Shown piece after piece: positions 1 through 7,833 of a DNA stretch of 22,101 bases. The DNA lies in contig JAOZKS010000002.1 of assembly GCA_029935255.1 (NCBI GenBank), positions 1 to 22,101 on the forward strand, in the 5' to 3' direction. The notes under the pieces are model-generated. The model made no database searches. It was not told the DNA's origin and worked only from the letters and a program-made list of their open reading frames with translations. How positions within the stretch are numbered: position 1 is the stretch's first letter; every line of letters starts with the position of its first letter. A program made the position numbers and the translations under genes. Origin of the DNA: Pontiella sp. GTDB taxonomy: Bacteria; Verrucomicrobiota; Kiritimatiellia; Kiritimatiellales; Pontiellaceae.

Positions 1-975
1 GACTATTCCTGCTACTTCGACGACTCCATCGACCTCGATGCCCTCGCCTACCTCGCCCTCGCCAACACCCTCATCCACGAGGTTCGTCCCGCCGCCATCA
101 CCATTGCCGAAGAGGTCTCCGGCATGCCCGGCCTCGCCGCACCCACCGACGAAGGCGGCTGCGGATTCGACTACCGCCTCGCCATGGGTGTCCCCGACCT
201 CTGGTTCAAGCTCGCCAACGACATCCCCGACGATCAATGGAGCATGAGCGGCCTGTACCACGAGCTCTCCAACCACCGCGCCGAAGAACAGGTCATCTCC
301 TACGTCGAATCCCACGACCAAGCGCTCGTCGGCGGCAAAACCTTCATCTTCGAACTCATCGACAAAGAGATGTACTACCACATGCACGCCAAGGCCCAAA
401 ACCTGGTCGTCGACCGCGGCATCGCCCTGCACAAAATGGCTCGGCTCGCCACGCTTGGCGCCGCCGCCCACGGCTACCTCAACTTCATGGGCAACGAATT
501 CGGCCACCCCGAATGGATCGACTTCCCGCGCGAAGGCAACAACTGGTCCTATCACTACGCCCGCCGCCAATGGAGCCTACGCGACAACCCGGACCTTAAA
601 TTCAGCTTCCTCGCCAACTTCGATCAAGCCATGGTCAACCTGATCCGCGAGCGCAACGGAATTGGAAACGATCCGGTCCAGTTCCGCCTTATCAACGAAG
701 GCGACAAGACCATCGCCTTCGAGCGCGAAGGCCTGCTCTTCTGCCTCAACTTCCACCCGAATAAATCATTCGAGAACTATCCCGTCGATGTTACACCCGG
801 CACGTACCGCCTCGTCCTCAACACCGACGACCCCCGCTTCGGCGGCCACGACATTGTTCAGGGCGAGCAGGTCTTCGAATCCTTCGCCTTCAACGACGGC
901 GAGCACGACCGCAACCAAATCAACATCTACCTCCCCGCACGCACCGGCTTCATTCTGGAGCGGATTCAGGAATGA
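1..975 (+). CDS. glgB: 1,4-alpha-glucan branching enzyme, C-terminal part (GH13, eukaryotic-type)
   Basis: The reading frame is open from the first base, so the gene starts upstream. The enzyme cuts an alpha-1,4 glucan and transfers the piece to make an alpha-1,6 branch in glycogen. The visible part begins just after the region expected to hold the GH13 nucleophile Asp. It contains IAEEVSGMP, whose Glu (first or second of the pair) is the acid/base, then GGCGFDYRLAMGVPD, then ESHDQAL with the transition-state Asp, then YLNFMGNEFGHPEW and NNWSYHYARRQW, and an all-beta C-terminal domain with LLFCLNFHPNKSF. These strings match the animal and fungal GBE1 type much better than the Escherichia coli GlgB type, as I recall them. 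Third codon positions are almost all C or G, more than in the pseudopilin genes downstream. The stop is TGA at 973-975. The family is very sure; the symbol is used in the broad sense. Confidence 0.93.
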   Translation, partial: DYSCYFDDSIDLDALAYLALANTLIHEVRPAAITIAEEVSGMPGLAAPTDEGGCGFDYRLAMGVPDLWFKLANDIPDDQWSMSGLYHELSNHRAEEQVISYVESHDQALVGGKTFIFELIDKEMYYHMHAKAQNLVVDRGIALHKMARLATLGAAAHGYLNFMGNEFGHPEWIDFPREGNNWSYHYARRQWSLRDNPDLKFSFLANFDQAMVNLIRERNGIGNDPVQFRLINEGDKTIAFEREGLLFCLNFHPNKSFENYPVDVTPGTYRLVLNTDDPRFGGHDIVQGEQVFESFAFNDGEHDRNQINIYLPARTGFILERIQE

Positions 976-1174
976 TGGCCATGCGCCTCGCGCACTCCCA
1001 TGCCCCGAAACCGCCGGAAAGAAACAAAGATCGGCAGAATACGTCGTCGGTATAGCATTGTCCCTCTGAACCGCCCTCAACTCTGTCCAAGGCTAGTGTT
1101 GGTAACGTCACTCATCTGATCGATCCGTCCAAAATAAGTCAGAAAAGCATACCCACGCTCCATGGATTTCAGAT
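976..1174. other. Intergenic spacer before the pseudopilin cassette
   Basis: About 200 bases between the branching enzyme stop and the first pseudopilin. I find no convincing terminator, promoter or small gene. Any promoter for the pseudopilin cassette must lie here if the cassette is a separate transcription unit. An open frame starting on the ATG at 972 is only 26 codons and shows no recognisable pattern. Confidence 0.5.
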
Positions 1175-1894
1175 ATGTTTCCCCCCATGCAAAAATACGG
1201 ATACCATCAAAACTCCTTAAACCGAATGGGCTTCACTCTGGCCGAACTGTTGGTGGTGATCGCGCTTATTGGAATCATGTTTGCAATCGCCCTGCCCGCG
1301 CTAACGAATATTACCGGAGCAACCAAACTCGATGCCGCAGCCAACGCCGTCCACTCCGCCACCAAGATGGCAAGGCAATACGCCATCGCCCACAACCAAC
1401 CCACCTATCTCGTGTTCCATGATGCCCAGACCGCTACCGGATCTGATAGCCACATGGCCTACCGTTCCTACGCCGTCTTCACCATCAACATCCACACCAA
1501 CATCACCCCCATACCGCAGGAGGCCGGTTATTTCCTGACCGACTGGGAATCGCTTCCTGCCGGCATCGTATTCGATGCCCAATCGATTCCCGACGACAAC
1601 TTGTTCAAGGTTGACACAGGGGTTGCATGGAATGGGGCCCTCAGTCAAAGAAATGAACTACTCATCCAGGGAAACTCGTATGTGGTGTTTGGATTCTCGC
1701 CCAGGGGAAAAACCACGACCTTCACCTATTGGACGAGAAGACTTTTGCTCGTCGAGGGGTTTTATAATGATGTAGGTTCCCTCGTTCCACCTCCCAAACA
1801 TGGAAAAGAAATCAAAATCGACATCATGGGCAAAAGTCGCATTATCGACATTCGCTATGATGAGAGTGGCGAACCCGAGGAATTGCTCCGATGA
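1175..1894 (+). CDS. Type II secretion GspH-like pseudopilin
   Basis: A 239-residue protein with a class III prepilin leader: 19 residues ending in Gly19, then the mature start FTLAELLVVIALIG with Glu at mature position 5 and a hydrophobic helix. A prepilin peptidase would cut after Gly19 and methylate Phe20. The remainder is a beta-rich globular domain, as in GspH/FimT minor pseudopilins, and is long for the family. Starts at 1175, 1187 and 1226 are in frame and none has a good ribosome-binding site. The last would leave only one residue before the processing Gly, so 1175 or 1187 is likelier. It is the first of four overlapping or adjacent pseudopilin genes; its last codons overlap the next gene by four bases (ATGA). 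A cassette of four prepilin-like genes is known from Verrucomicrobia as the Verru_Chthon cassette, and this gene would take the place of protein D. That assignment is from memory. Confidence 0.82.
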   Translation: MFPPMQKYGYHQNSLNRMGFTLAELLVVIALIGIMFAIALPALTNITGATKLDAAANAVHSATKMARQYAIAHNQPTYLVFHDAQTATGSDSHMAYRSYAVFTINIHTNITPIPQEAGYFLTDWESLPAGIVFDAQSIPDDNLFKVDTGVAWNGALSQRNELLIQGNSYVVFGFSPRGKTTTFTYWTRRLLLVEGFYNDVGSLVPPPKHGKEIKIDIMGKSRIIDIRYDESGEPEELLR

Positions 1895-2376
1895 CAACAC
1901 ACCTTCCCTCCCCGATTGGAACGTCGAGATTCGGTTTTACGCTAATCGAAATCATGCTGGCCTTGCTGGTGATTTCGATTGGCATTGTGTCGATGACCGG
2001 ATTGTTGGGAACCTCGCTCGACTCCTCAGCCAAATCGCACTCCGACCTTCATGTTGTGAGCTTTGCCGATATGGTTTTTAACTACTACCACTCCGTTACA
2101 GACTGGAGCGAGATCCCCCCGGACGGATCTGGATTGATTCCTGATTACACCGGAAATACGGTGGATCTTTCCAGCGGCACATTTACCTGCCGGGTTCCCG
2201 GGGTTGGAAATACACCCGTCGACACCTATACCGTGTCGTACACGTTTAATGCCCAAACACGGGGACAAAACATCAAGGAGCTCAGCTTGGAAATATGGCC
2301 GGGCCTCGGGAATACGAATAACCAAACCCGGGCACGAACCTTCTATACGGAAATCTACAACTGGGCCGACAAATGA
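1891..2376 (+). CDS. Type II secretion GspI-like minor pseudopilin
   Basis: A 161-residue protein with a 15-residue leader ending in Gly15 and a mature start FTLIEIMLALLVISIGIVS. Glu5 of the mature chain is present, and the Leu/Ile-rich helix with an ISIGIVSM run is typical of GspI/PilV-like minor pseudopilins, which form the tip complex with GspJ and GspK. The globular part is about 120 residues with few cysteines. The start ATG at 1891 sits inside the stop of the previous gene (ATGA overlap) and its own stop overlaps the next start in the same way, so translation of three genes is coupled. The GspI assignment rests on the leader, the size and the position between H-like and J-like genes. 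Confidence 0.8.
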   Translation: MTTHLPSPIGTSRFGFTLIEIMLALLVISIGIVSMTGLLGTSLDSSAKSHSDLHVVSFADMVFNYYHSVTDWSEIPPDGSGLIPDYTGNTVDLSSGTFTCRVPGVGNTPVDTYTVSYTFNAQTRGQNIKELSLEIWPGLGNTNNQTRARTFYTEIYNWADK

Positions 2377-3185
2377 TTCGACACGCTAAATCAAAAGCCG
2401 GGTTTACCCTATTGGAGATTCTGGTTTCCATCACCATTCTTGTTCTGATGGCCTTGATGATGTCGCGCATTTTTTCAGAAAGCACACGGGCAGTCGAACG
2501 CGGCAAGGGCATGGCATTGCTCGACGAAACCGCCCGCATGGTCCTCGACTATATTGAACAGGATGTCAGCCAAGCCCTTGTCCGCACCAATGTGGCTTTC
2601 CGAATCCAGTCTCTGATCGACCCCAACGATTCAATCTATTTCATATCCACCGGTATGAGGCGCCAACTCGAAACCATTCCTCGCGACACAGCCCCCATGC
2701 GCATCCAAACCGGGCAGGCCTCCATCAGCTCAAGCTGGAATCGCCATATGGAGATCCAATCGCCTGACGATTCCGCAAGCAACGTCGCAAACCTACTCGG
2801 ACATTCCGACTACTATTTCACAAACCCAAACCAAAGCGCGTCCGATTTTTTCCAGATCCATAATCCAACACTTGAAATGGCGCAGCAAAACCCGACCCCG
2901 ACCTATACCCAGCCACTTGGACAAGAACTGGCGGGCCATGCGGTATTAACCTTCATGGAATTCACCGCCAACGCCGATGTGAATTCGAACAATACCAATC
3001 CGAACGGGCAACCTGACCCCGCCGATATGCCCCGTTTTATCGATGTAACCATCGGGCTTGTTTCTTCGGTGGATTTACAAATGGCGATCCGCCGCAACTC
3101 CCTACAACACATGGAAAACACCGAATGGATATACACGCGCCGCATCTACATGCGGAACCAAGGAACCGACCAACTCACCTTCTGA
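2373..3185 (+). CDS. Type II secretion GspJ-like minor pseudopilin
   Basis: A 270-residue protein with a short leader ending in Gly10 and the mature start FTLLEILVSITILVLMALMM with Glu5. After the helix comes SRIFSESTRAVERG and a segment DETARMVLDYIEQDVSQAL, which resembles the conserved region of GspJ where a long helix precedes the beta domain. It is somewhat longer than typical GspJ (about 200 residues), with a polar insert around residues 120-190 rich in Asn, Gln and Ser. It overlaps the upstream gene by four bases and lies two bases before the GspK-like gene. In the verrucomicrobial four-gene cassette it would correspond to protein C. Confidence 0.8.
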   Translation: MIRHAKSKAGFTLLEILVSITILVLMALMMSRIFSESTRAVERGKGMALLDETARMVLDYIEQDVSQALVRTNVAFRIQSLIDPNDSIYFISTGMRRQLETIPRDTAPMRIQTGQASISSSWNRHMEIQSPDDSASNVANLLGHSDYYFTNPNQSASDFFQIHNPTLEMAQQNPTPTYTQPLGQELAGHAVLTFMEFTANADVNSNNTNPNGQPDPADMPRFIDVTIGLVSSVDLQMAIRRNSLQHMENTEWIYTRRIYMRNQGTDQLTF

Positions 3186-3187
3186 GC

Positions 3188-5596
3188 ATGACTAAAAACA
3201 TCCAGCACAAAAAAAGCGGCGCGGCACTGGTAATTGCTCTGGGATTCCTTGCCATTCTGACAATCATGATTATTGTCTTTTCGGCCCAGACCCGCACAGA
3301 ACGACTGGCTGGACGCGCCTACCTTTCAACCGCCAAAACCCGACACCTGCTCAACTCCGCACTCAGCCGCGCTCTGGAAGATGTGGATGCCACGGTCGGA
3401 ACAAACTATCCCGGATTTCTGCCCATACCTCCCCAAAACCCAACCGATGGAACCCTCGTGGGGGATTCCATGGATTTCACGATTGAGGAGGACTTTTTCC
3501 AAACCGGAAACCCCCTCATCAACCAAGCCTATCGCGATGCGCTCGATTCCGCTGAATGGCAGACGATTTCAGCAGGCAACACACCCATTGGCCGAATCGG
3601 CTACATCGTTATCAATTCGTCTGGACTGCTCGATGCCAATTCTGTGGGCGGAGGAACAACGGACTATATCGAAAGAAATGCTGGAGTATCACCCGCCGAA
3701 ATCCAACTATCTAAAACCCCGCGATTAATCGATGAATTCAATGGCTCGGCCGCCACCTTTCCCCATATCGATAAGGACACGCCCTCGGGAATCCAACGCA
3801 CCGCCACGAACCCCGATCTGTCCCCGGGGTTTGCTTTTTCCTACAACCGCGACCATGCATGGCGACGGTTCGAAACACTTCGCGATATTTACAAACTCAA
3901 CCGAATAGGCTCTCCCAAAATTATCACAACGCCCATCGAAAGCTTTTCAACCTATTCCTTTTCACCTACCGAACAAAACGAGCGAACCCCGATCATCAAT
4001 GAATCCGGAACACCGAATGTTGATTTCATCTCCGAAGAGCTTGCGAAAATCCAAGCCATCCCCGATCCAGAATTTGTGCTGAACCAACTCCGCGACTATC
4101 TCGATACCGACACCATCCCCGAGGACATCAACGGAAACTATACCGATCTCTCCGTCGAACCGGTTCCGCTGATCAACGAAATGGCTCTGGTATGCAACTT
4201 TACCTTTCTTCCCCAAATTGAGGAAAACGAAGATGATGATGGCAACATCACGATGGAAGTCACCAGCGTAATTATCTCCAACCAATATTCCCTTGAGCTG
4301 GAGGTTTGGTATCCGTTCGTCGGCTATGAAAATACAGATCGATTTGCCGTACACATCAATGAAACGCCCGAGCAAACCGCAGAGCTCCCTCTGGATCTTT
4401 TCAACGAGGTCTCCGAATGGATCGGGGATTATGATCTTCCCGCCGATCTGACCACGCCCGACTCTAGCCCCTATAATTTTACAATTTATAATGCAGGACT
4501 CGAAACCGAGGTTTTGGATGGCGACGATATGACCCGCCTTTTTCAGAATATGCAGAGTGACATCCAATTCCCATCCATCTATTGCGACAATGACAACGGG
4601 ATCATGGTGGACCGAGTGCTCAACCTTGAATTACAGCTGGAGAATTCGATTGCGGACGACCTGCTCCCTATTATCGATGGACTCTCGACCAACCTGTTTA
4701 ATCTGGAAATCACAACCAATGCGACCGTTCGCTTTGTTGCCAGCATGGCCTGTGTTGACCCCAGACTCAACTGGGATGGCGAATCGCTTGATCAATGGAA
4801 AGAAGAGTCGGATGCCGGAGAAAACGCCAGTGCTGGCACCATGGGCGACATCAACGAAACGGTCATTAACGACCACACCAGCACCCCCGACCCCACCGAC
4901 AAAATATTCGTTCGCAACGAAGGCCGAATCGACACGCCTTACGAGTTTACCTATTTTCTGTACGATCCATCTAAACCATGGAAAACCTTCCAATTCATCG
5001 AAGAGAACGATGACGACGATACGCGCTTCATCATTGAGCATCTATCGCCCTATCCCAAGGGACCACCCCGCTACGGGCGCATCAACCCCTTCTCGCCCCA
5101 CACCAACGTCATCGCCTCCGTTTTTATGAATATGCCCATGGATGAGTTTAATAACCCGGCAACATTGCGCATGGATGAGCAACAGGCCACGCAAGCAGCA
5201 GAACGATTCATGGACTACGTGGCCAACAACGGATGGCCCACAAATGCCGCTGAATACGGAAGAGGCATTACGTTTTCAGAACTGCAAGACGTAATGGATA
5301 ACAACAGCCAAAACCCCTGGATTGCCGAAAGCTTTTTCCGAAACACGTATGAGCTATTCAATCCGCGCGACACGCTCTACACCCTCATCCTTGCCGCGCA
5401 ATCGGGGCACGACCGCAACGGTGATGGAACCATTTCCGATGACGAAGTTCAAAGCACCCAGAAGGCGGTGGTCTATGTCTGGCGCGACCCGGCCTCCGGC
5501 AAGGCCGCCTGCGTTTTCTATGGCCTGAGCGACACCCTGCAAAGCACACTGGGCGGACAAACATGGGGAACCATTCTTCAGGAATTCCAACCCTGA
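3188..5596 (+). CDS. Oversized GspK-like pseudopilin with an EF-hand loop
   Basis: An 802-residue protein from the ATG at 3188, two bases after the previous stop. An upstream in-frame ATG at 3125 would overlap that gene and separate the leader from the N-terminus, so I reject it. The leader has Lys8, Lys9, Ser10, Gly11, followed by AALVIALGFLAILTIMIIVF. Mature position 5 is Ile, not Glu; lack of Glu5 is a hallmark of GspK, which caps the pseudopilus tip. RTERLAGRAYLSTAKTRHLLNSAL follows, as in GspK and in Verru_Chthon protein A. The usual GspK is near 320 residues, so this one carries about 480 extra, largely acidic and Asn/Asp-rich. A canonical EF-hand loop lies at residues 742-753. The protein probably faces the periplasm. 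The function of the extra length is unknown. Confidence 0.78.
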   Translation: MTKNIQHKKSGAALVIALGFLAILTIMIIVFSAQTRTERLAGRAYLSTAKTRHLLNSALSRALEDVDATVGTNYPGFLPIPPQNPTDGTLVGDSMDFTIEEDFFQTGNPLINQAYRDALDSAEWQTISAGNTPIGRIGYIVINSSGLLDANSVGGGTTDYIERNAGVSPAEIQLSKTPRLIDEFNGSAATFPHIDKDTPSGIQRTATNPDLSPGFAFSYNRDHAWRRFETLRDIYKLNRIGSPKIITTPIESFSTYSFSPTEQNERTPIINESGTPNVDFISEELAKIQAIPDPEFVLNQLRDYLDTDTIPEDINGNYTDLSVEPVPLINEMALVCNFTFLPQIEENEDDDGNITMEVTSVIISNQYSLELEVWYPFVGYENTDRFAVHINETPEQTAELPLDLFNEVSEWIGDYDLPADLTTPDSSPYNFTIYNAGLETEVLDGDDMTRLFQNMQSDIQFPSIYCDNDNGIMVDRVLNLELQLENSIADDLLPIIDGLSTNLFNLEITTNATVRFVASMACVDPRLNWDGESLDQWKEESDAGENASAGTMGDINETVINDHTSTPDPTDKIFVRNEGRIDTPYEFTYFLYDPSKPWKTFQFIEENDDDDTRFIIEHLSPYPKGPPRYGRINPFSPHTNVIASVFMNMPMDEFNNPATLRMDEQQATQAAERFMDYVANNGWPTNAAEYGRGITFSELQDVMDNNSQNPWIAESFFRNTYELFNPRDTLYTLILAAQSGHDRNGDGTISDDEVQSTQKAVVYVWRDPASGKAACVFYGLSDTLQSTLGGQTWGTILQEFQP
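5411..5446 (+). other. EF-hand calcium-binding loop in the GspK-like protein
   Basis: The twelve codons read D-R-N-G-D-G-T-I-S-D-D-E. Loop positions 1, 3, 5, 6, 8 and 12 are Asp, Asn, Asp, Gly, Ile and Glu, which is the full EF-hand or dockerin-type calcium pattern. Only one copy is visible. Confidence 0.75.
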
Positions 5597-5647
5597 ACTT
5601 CCATCCATTGAAACTTCCCTATTACACGCCGCACAGAAAAGGAATTC

Positions 5648-6511
5648 ATGAACATTTCAGACTATCTAAAACAAAACCAAATTCGTGTCGATGCAGCTCT
5701 AGAGGATTGCCTTCCCGATGCGAACACCCGCCCGGCCATCCTGCATGAAGCCATGCGCTACTGCGTCCTCAACGGCGGAAAACGAATCCGCCCCAGCCTC
5801 TGCCTTGCAACGGCTGAAGCGCTTGGTGCGGATCAACAAACCGCCATGGCTCCGGCCATGGCCGTCGAGCTCTTTCATTGCTCCACACTGATTCACGACG
5901 ACCTTCCCTGCATGGACGACGACGACCTGCGCCGCGGCATACCCACCTGCCATATCAAGTTTGGTGAAGCCAATGCAGTGCTTACAGGCGATGCACTCAT
6001 GATCCATGCCTTCCAGATTCTGGCGGAATACAAAAACTGCCGCCTCTCGGCCGAACTGGCAAAGGCCGCAGGATCACTGGGTGTGATTGCCGGGCAAGTT
6101 GAGGATCTGGCCGCCGAAGGGCAGGAACCCGATGCCGACCTGATTGAATTTATCCATATGAACAAGACCGCCATCCTTATTCGCGCCGCCATCCGCATGG
6201 GGGCCATCGTTGGAGGGGCCGATAACACGGCATTGGAACACTTGAGCGTATTCGGTGAAAAGATCGGCCTCGCCTTTCAGATCGAGGACGATATCCTAGA
6301 CGAAACCTCCACCGACGAAATCCTAGGAAAACCCGCAGGTTCCGATCTCGAACGAAACAAGTTAACCTATCCCGCAGTCCACGGCATGGCCGCTGCCAAG
6401 GCCAAGGTTAGGGAGCTGACCCAGCAGGCGATTGAATCGCTCGAAACTCTTTCGATCCATACGCAGTCACTGCGCTGCATGGCCGAGTACTTGATGAATC
6501 GAAAATTCTAG
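5648..6511 (+). CDS. ispA: Polyprenyl synthetase, farnesyl diphosphate synthase type
   Basis: A 287-residue all-helical prenyltransferase that condenses isopentenyl diphosphate with allylic diphosphates to give geranyl or farnesyl diphosphate, the precursor of undecaprenyl phosphate and quinones. The substrate-binding GGKRIRP lies near residues 43-49. The first aspartate-rich motif is HDDLPCMDDDDLRRG (residues 83-97) and the second is FQIEDDILDETSTDE followed by GKPAGSDLERNKLTYP. The six-residue spacing in the first motif and the small residues before it match the bacterial IspA type, which makes C15. Length is normal. A GAAAAGGA-like ribosome-binding site precedes ATG 5648. It lies 51 bases after the pseudopilin cassette and may be read from it. 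It converges on rex, with interlocked stop codons. Exact chain length cannot be fixed by eye. Confidence 0.92.
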   Translation: MNISDYLKQNQIRVDAALEDCLPDANTRPAILHEAMRYCVLNGGKRIRPSLCLATAEALGADQQTAMAPAMAVELFHCSTLIHDDLPCMDDDDLRRGIPTCHIKFGEANAVLTGDALMIHAFQILAEYKNCRLSAELAKAAGSLGVIAGQVEDLAAEGQEPDADLIEFIHMNKTAILIRAAIRMGAIVGGADNTALEHLSVFGEKIGLAFQIEDDILDETSTDEILGKPAGSDLERNKLTYPAVHGMAAAKAKVRELTQQAIESLETLSIHTQSLRCMAEYLMNRKF

Positions 6512-7140
6512 CCGCTCGGATTGTTCTCCGCAAAGTGAATATTGTAAAAGAGGTTTTCAATCTCCTGCTCGATATTCATGTTGTGGATAATGAAGTCCTC
6601 GGAACTTTTTAGCGCCAACGGGGCAAAATTGATCACCCCCTTCACGCAGGTTTTCTTCAGCGTTCCAATCATGTCCTGAGCGGCGATTTCGGGAACGGTG
6701 AGCGCAACAACCCGAATCTTGTTTTCGGTGATAAATTCCCGAATATTTTTCACATGCAGAATGGGAATAGGAGCATCCGTATCCAACACGGCTGGATTGG
6801 AATCGAAGCCGGCAACCACGCGGATACCCACGCGCGGAAAACCGTTATGGTTCATCAAGGCCTGTCCCAGCTTGCCGCAGCCAACCACAATAATCCGTTG
6901 TTTTTTATCTTTCCCCAGCAACACGTTCAATTTGGACACCAGATCATCTATCCGGTATCCTCCGCGTTTGTTTCCGGTCAGGTTGAACATCGAAAAATCC
7001 TTACGAACCAAGGAAGGCGAAACCCCAATGGCATCAGCAAGATTATCTGAAAAAACCTTAACCAACCCCAAGGCCTTCATTTTTCGCATAACATTCCGGT
7101 ATTTCGATAAGCGACGGATCACTTCCTGATTTGAATTCAT
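6508..7140 (-). CDS. rex: Redox-sensing transcriptional repressor Rex
   Basis: A 210-residue homodimeric repressor that binds operators when NADH is low and leaves DNA when NADH is high. The N-terminal winged helix (about residues 1-75) contains LSKYRNVMRKM and VSPSLVRKDFSMFN, close to the family pattern RRLPxYxR...VxxxQVRKDLSxFG. The Rossmann part begins with IIVVGCGKLGQAL (near residues 83-95), a GxGxLG dinucleotide site, followed by FDSNP for the ribose. Its size is typical. A ribosome-binding site AGAGG lies 8 bases before the ATG on the minus strand. It is transcribed away from the hydrogenase operon, and the space between carries two Rex-operator-like elements, so it likely controls both itself and the hydrogenase. 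Confidence 0.93.
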   Translation of the reverse strand: MNSNQEVIRRLSKYRNVMRKMKALGLVKVFSDNLADAIGVSPSLVRKDFSMFNLTGNKRGGYRIDDLVSKLNVLLGKDKKQRIIVVGCGKLGQALMNHNGFPRVGIRVVAGFDSNPAVLDTDAPIPILHVKNIREFITENKIRVVALTVPEIAAQDMIGTLKKTCVKGVINFAPLALKSSEDFIIHNMNIEQEIENLFYNIHFAENNPSG

Positions 7141-7155
7141 GACATAAACCTCTAG

Positions 7156-7174
7156 TTGTTGTTACGTATATAAC
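7156..7174. promoter_or_regulatory. Candidate Rex operator 1 (rex-proximal)
   Basis: The sequence TTGTTGTTACGTATATAAC lies 15 bases upstream of the rex start codon. It contains GTTA, six bases, TAAC as an inverted repeat, and its left half TTGTTA matches the known Rex half-site (TTGTTAA or TTGTGAA). The right half continues as TAACTT, not TAACAA, so the outer two pairs fail. It would sit in the rex promoter or leader. Assignment is by motif and context. Confidence 0.6.
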
Positions 7175-7197
7175 TTATTAAGCGATCTATACCGCAT

Positions 7198-7216
7198 TTG
7201 TTGTTAGTAATATTAC
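7198..7216. promoter_or_regulatory. Candidate Rex operator 2 (hydrogenase-proximal)
   Basis: The sequence TTGTTGTTAGTAATATTAC shares the first nine bases and the final AC with the rex-proximal element, and starts exactly 42 bases after it. It contains the perfect palindrome GTAATATTAC. A TATAAA that could serve as a -10 box is at 7227-7232, so a repressor bound here would cover the -35 region of the hydrogenase promoter. The promoter call is weak; the repeat itself is clear. Confidence 0.55.
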
Positions 7217-7332
7217 CTACATGGCGTATAAACAATGAAAATGGCAATTTTATTATTTACCGAAAAAGTCGCAGGTATATATTCCCGCCAGTTTTTAAGG
7301 AAAAAGTCCGAACCGCTATTGGAGAAAAACAT

Positions 7333-7818
7333 ATGACCGCAACCGCCGAAAAAGAAAAAATGCTCACACCGGAGATCGAAGCTTTTATTGAACAGTGGAA
7401 GGAAAAACCCGGAAACCTGATTATGGTTCTGCACCGCGTGCAGGAAGAGTTTGGTTTCATTCCTCGCACCGCCGCCTTCGAAGTGGCTGCCGCACTGGAA
7501 ATTCCTGTGGCTAAAATTTACGGGGTCATCACCTTCTACCACTTCTTTAAGCTGACCAAGCCCGGAAAAAACCAGATTGCCGTCTGCATGGGCACGGCCT
7601 GCTACCTCAAGGGTGGCCAAGATTTGATCGATGAATGCGAGCGCGTTCTCGGCGTGGGACTCAACACCGTCACCGAAGACGGCGAGTTTTCCGTCGAAGC
7701 CGTCCGCTGCATCGGCTGCTGCGGGCTGGCTCCGGTAGTCACCGTTAACGGCGAAGTGTTCGGAAGCGTAACGACCAAGCAAATGAACAAAATCATCGAC
7801 CAGTTTGAAGAGAAGTAG
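7333..7818 (+). CDS. hndA: NuoE/HndA-like [2Fe-2S] subunit of the NADH-linked hydrogenase
   Basis: A 161-residue thioredoxin-fold [2Fe-2S] subunit that passes electrons between the flavin subunit HndC and the hydrogenase subunit. The four ligands are Cys85 and Cys90 (VCMGTACYLKG) and Cys126 and Cys130 (RCIGCCGLAP). An additional Cys129 sits beside the last ligand. The N-terminal helical part contains LHRVQEEFGFIP and KIYGVITFYHFF, both family signatures. The ATG at 7333 has GGAG eight bases upstream and begins a protein of standard length. An in-frame ATG at 7198 would lie inside the operator region, so it is rejected. It is the first gene of the five-gene hydrogenase operon; its stop is 15 bases before the ATPase gene. 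Confidence 0.93.
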   Translation: MTATAEKEKMLTPEIEAFIEQWKEKPGNLIMVLHRVQEEFGFIPRTAAFEVAAALEIPVAKIYGVITFYHFFKLTKPGKNQIAVCMGTACYLKGGQDLIDECERVLGVGLNTVTEDGEFSVEAVRCIGCCGLAPVVTVNGEVFGSVTTKQMNKIIDQFEEK

Positions 7819-7833
7819 GGACGTAACACAAAA

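Noticed and set aside
7198..7332. An upstream start for the HndA gene
   Set aside because: It would place coding sequence over the operator and promoter region. The ATG at 7333 has GGAG at ideal spacing and matches the family length.
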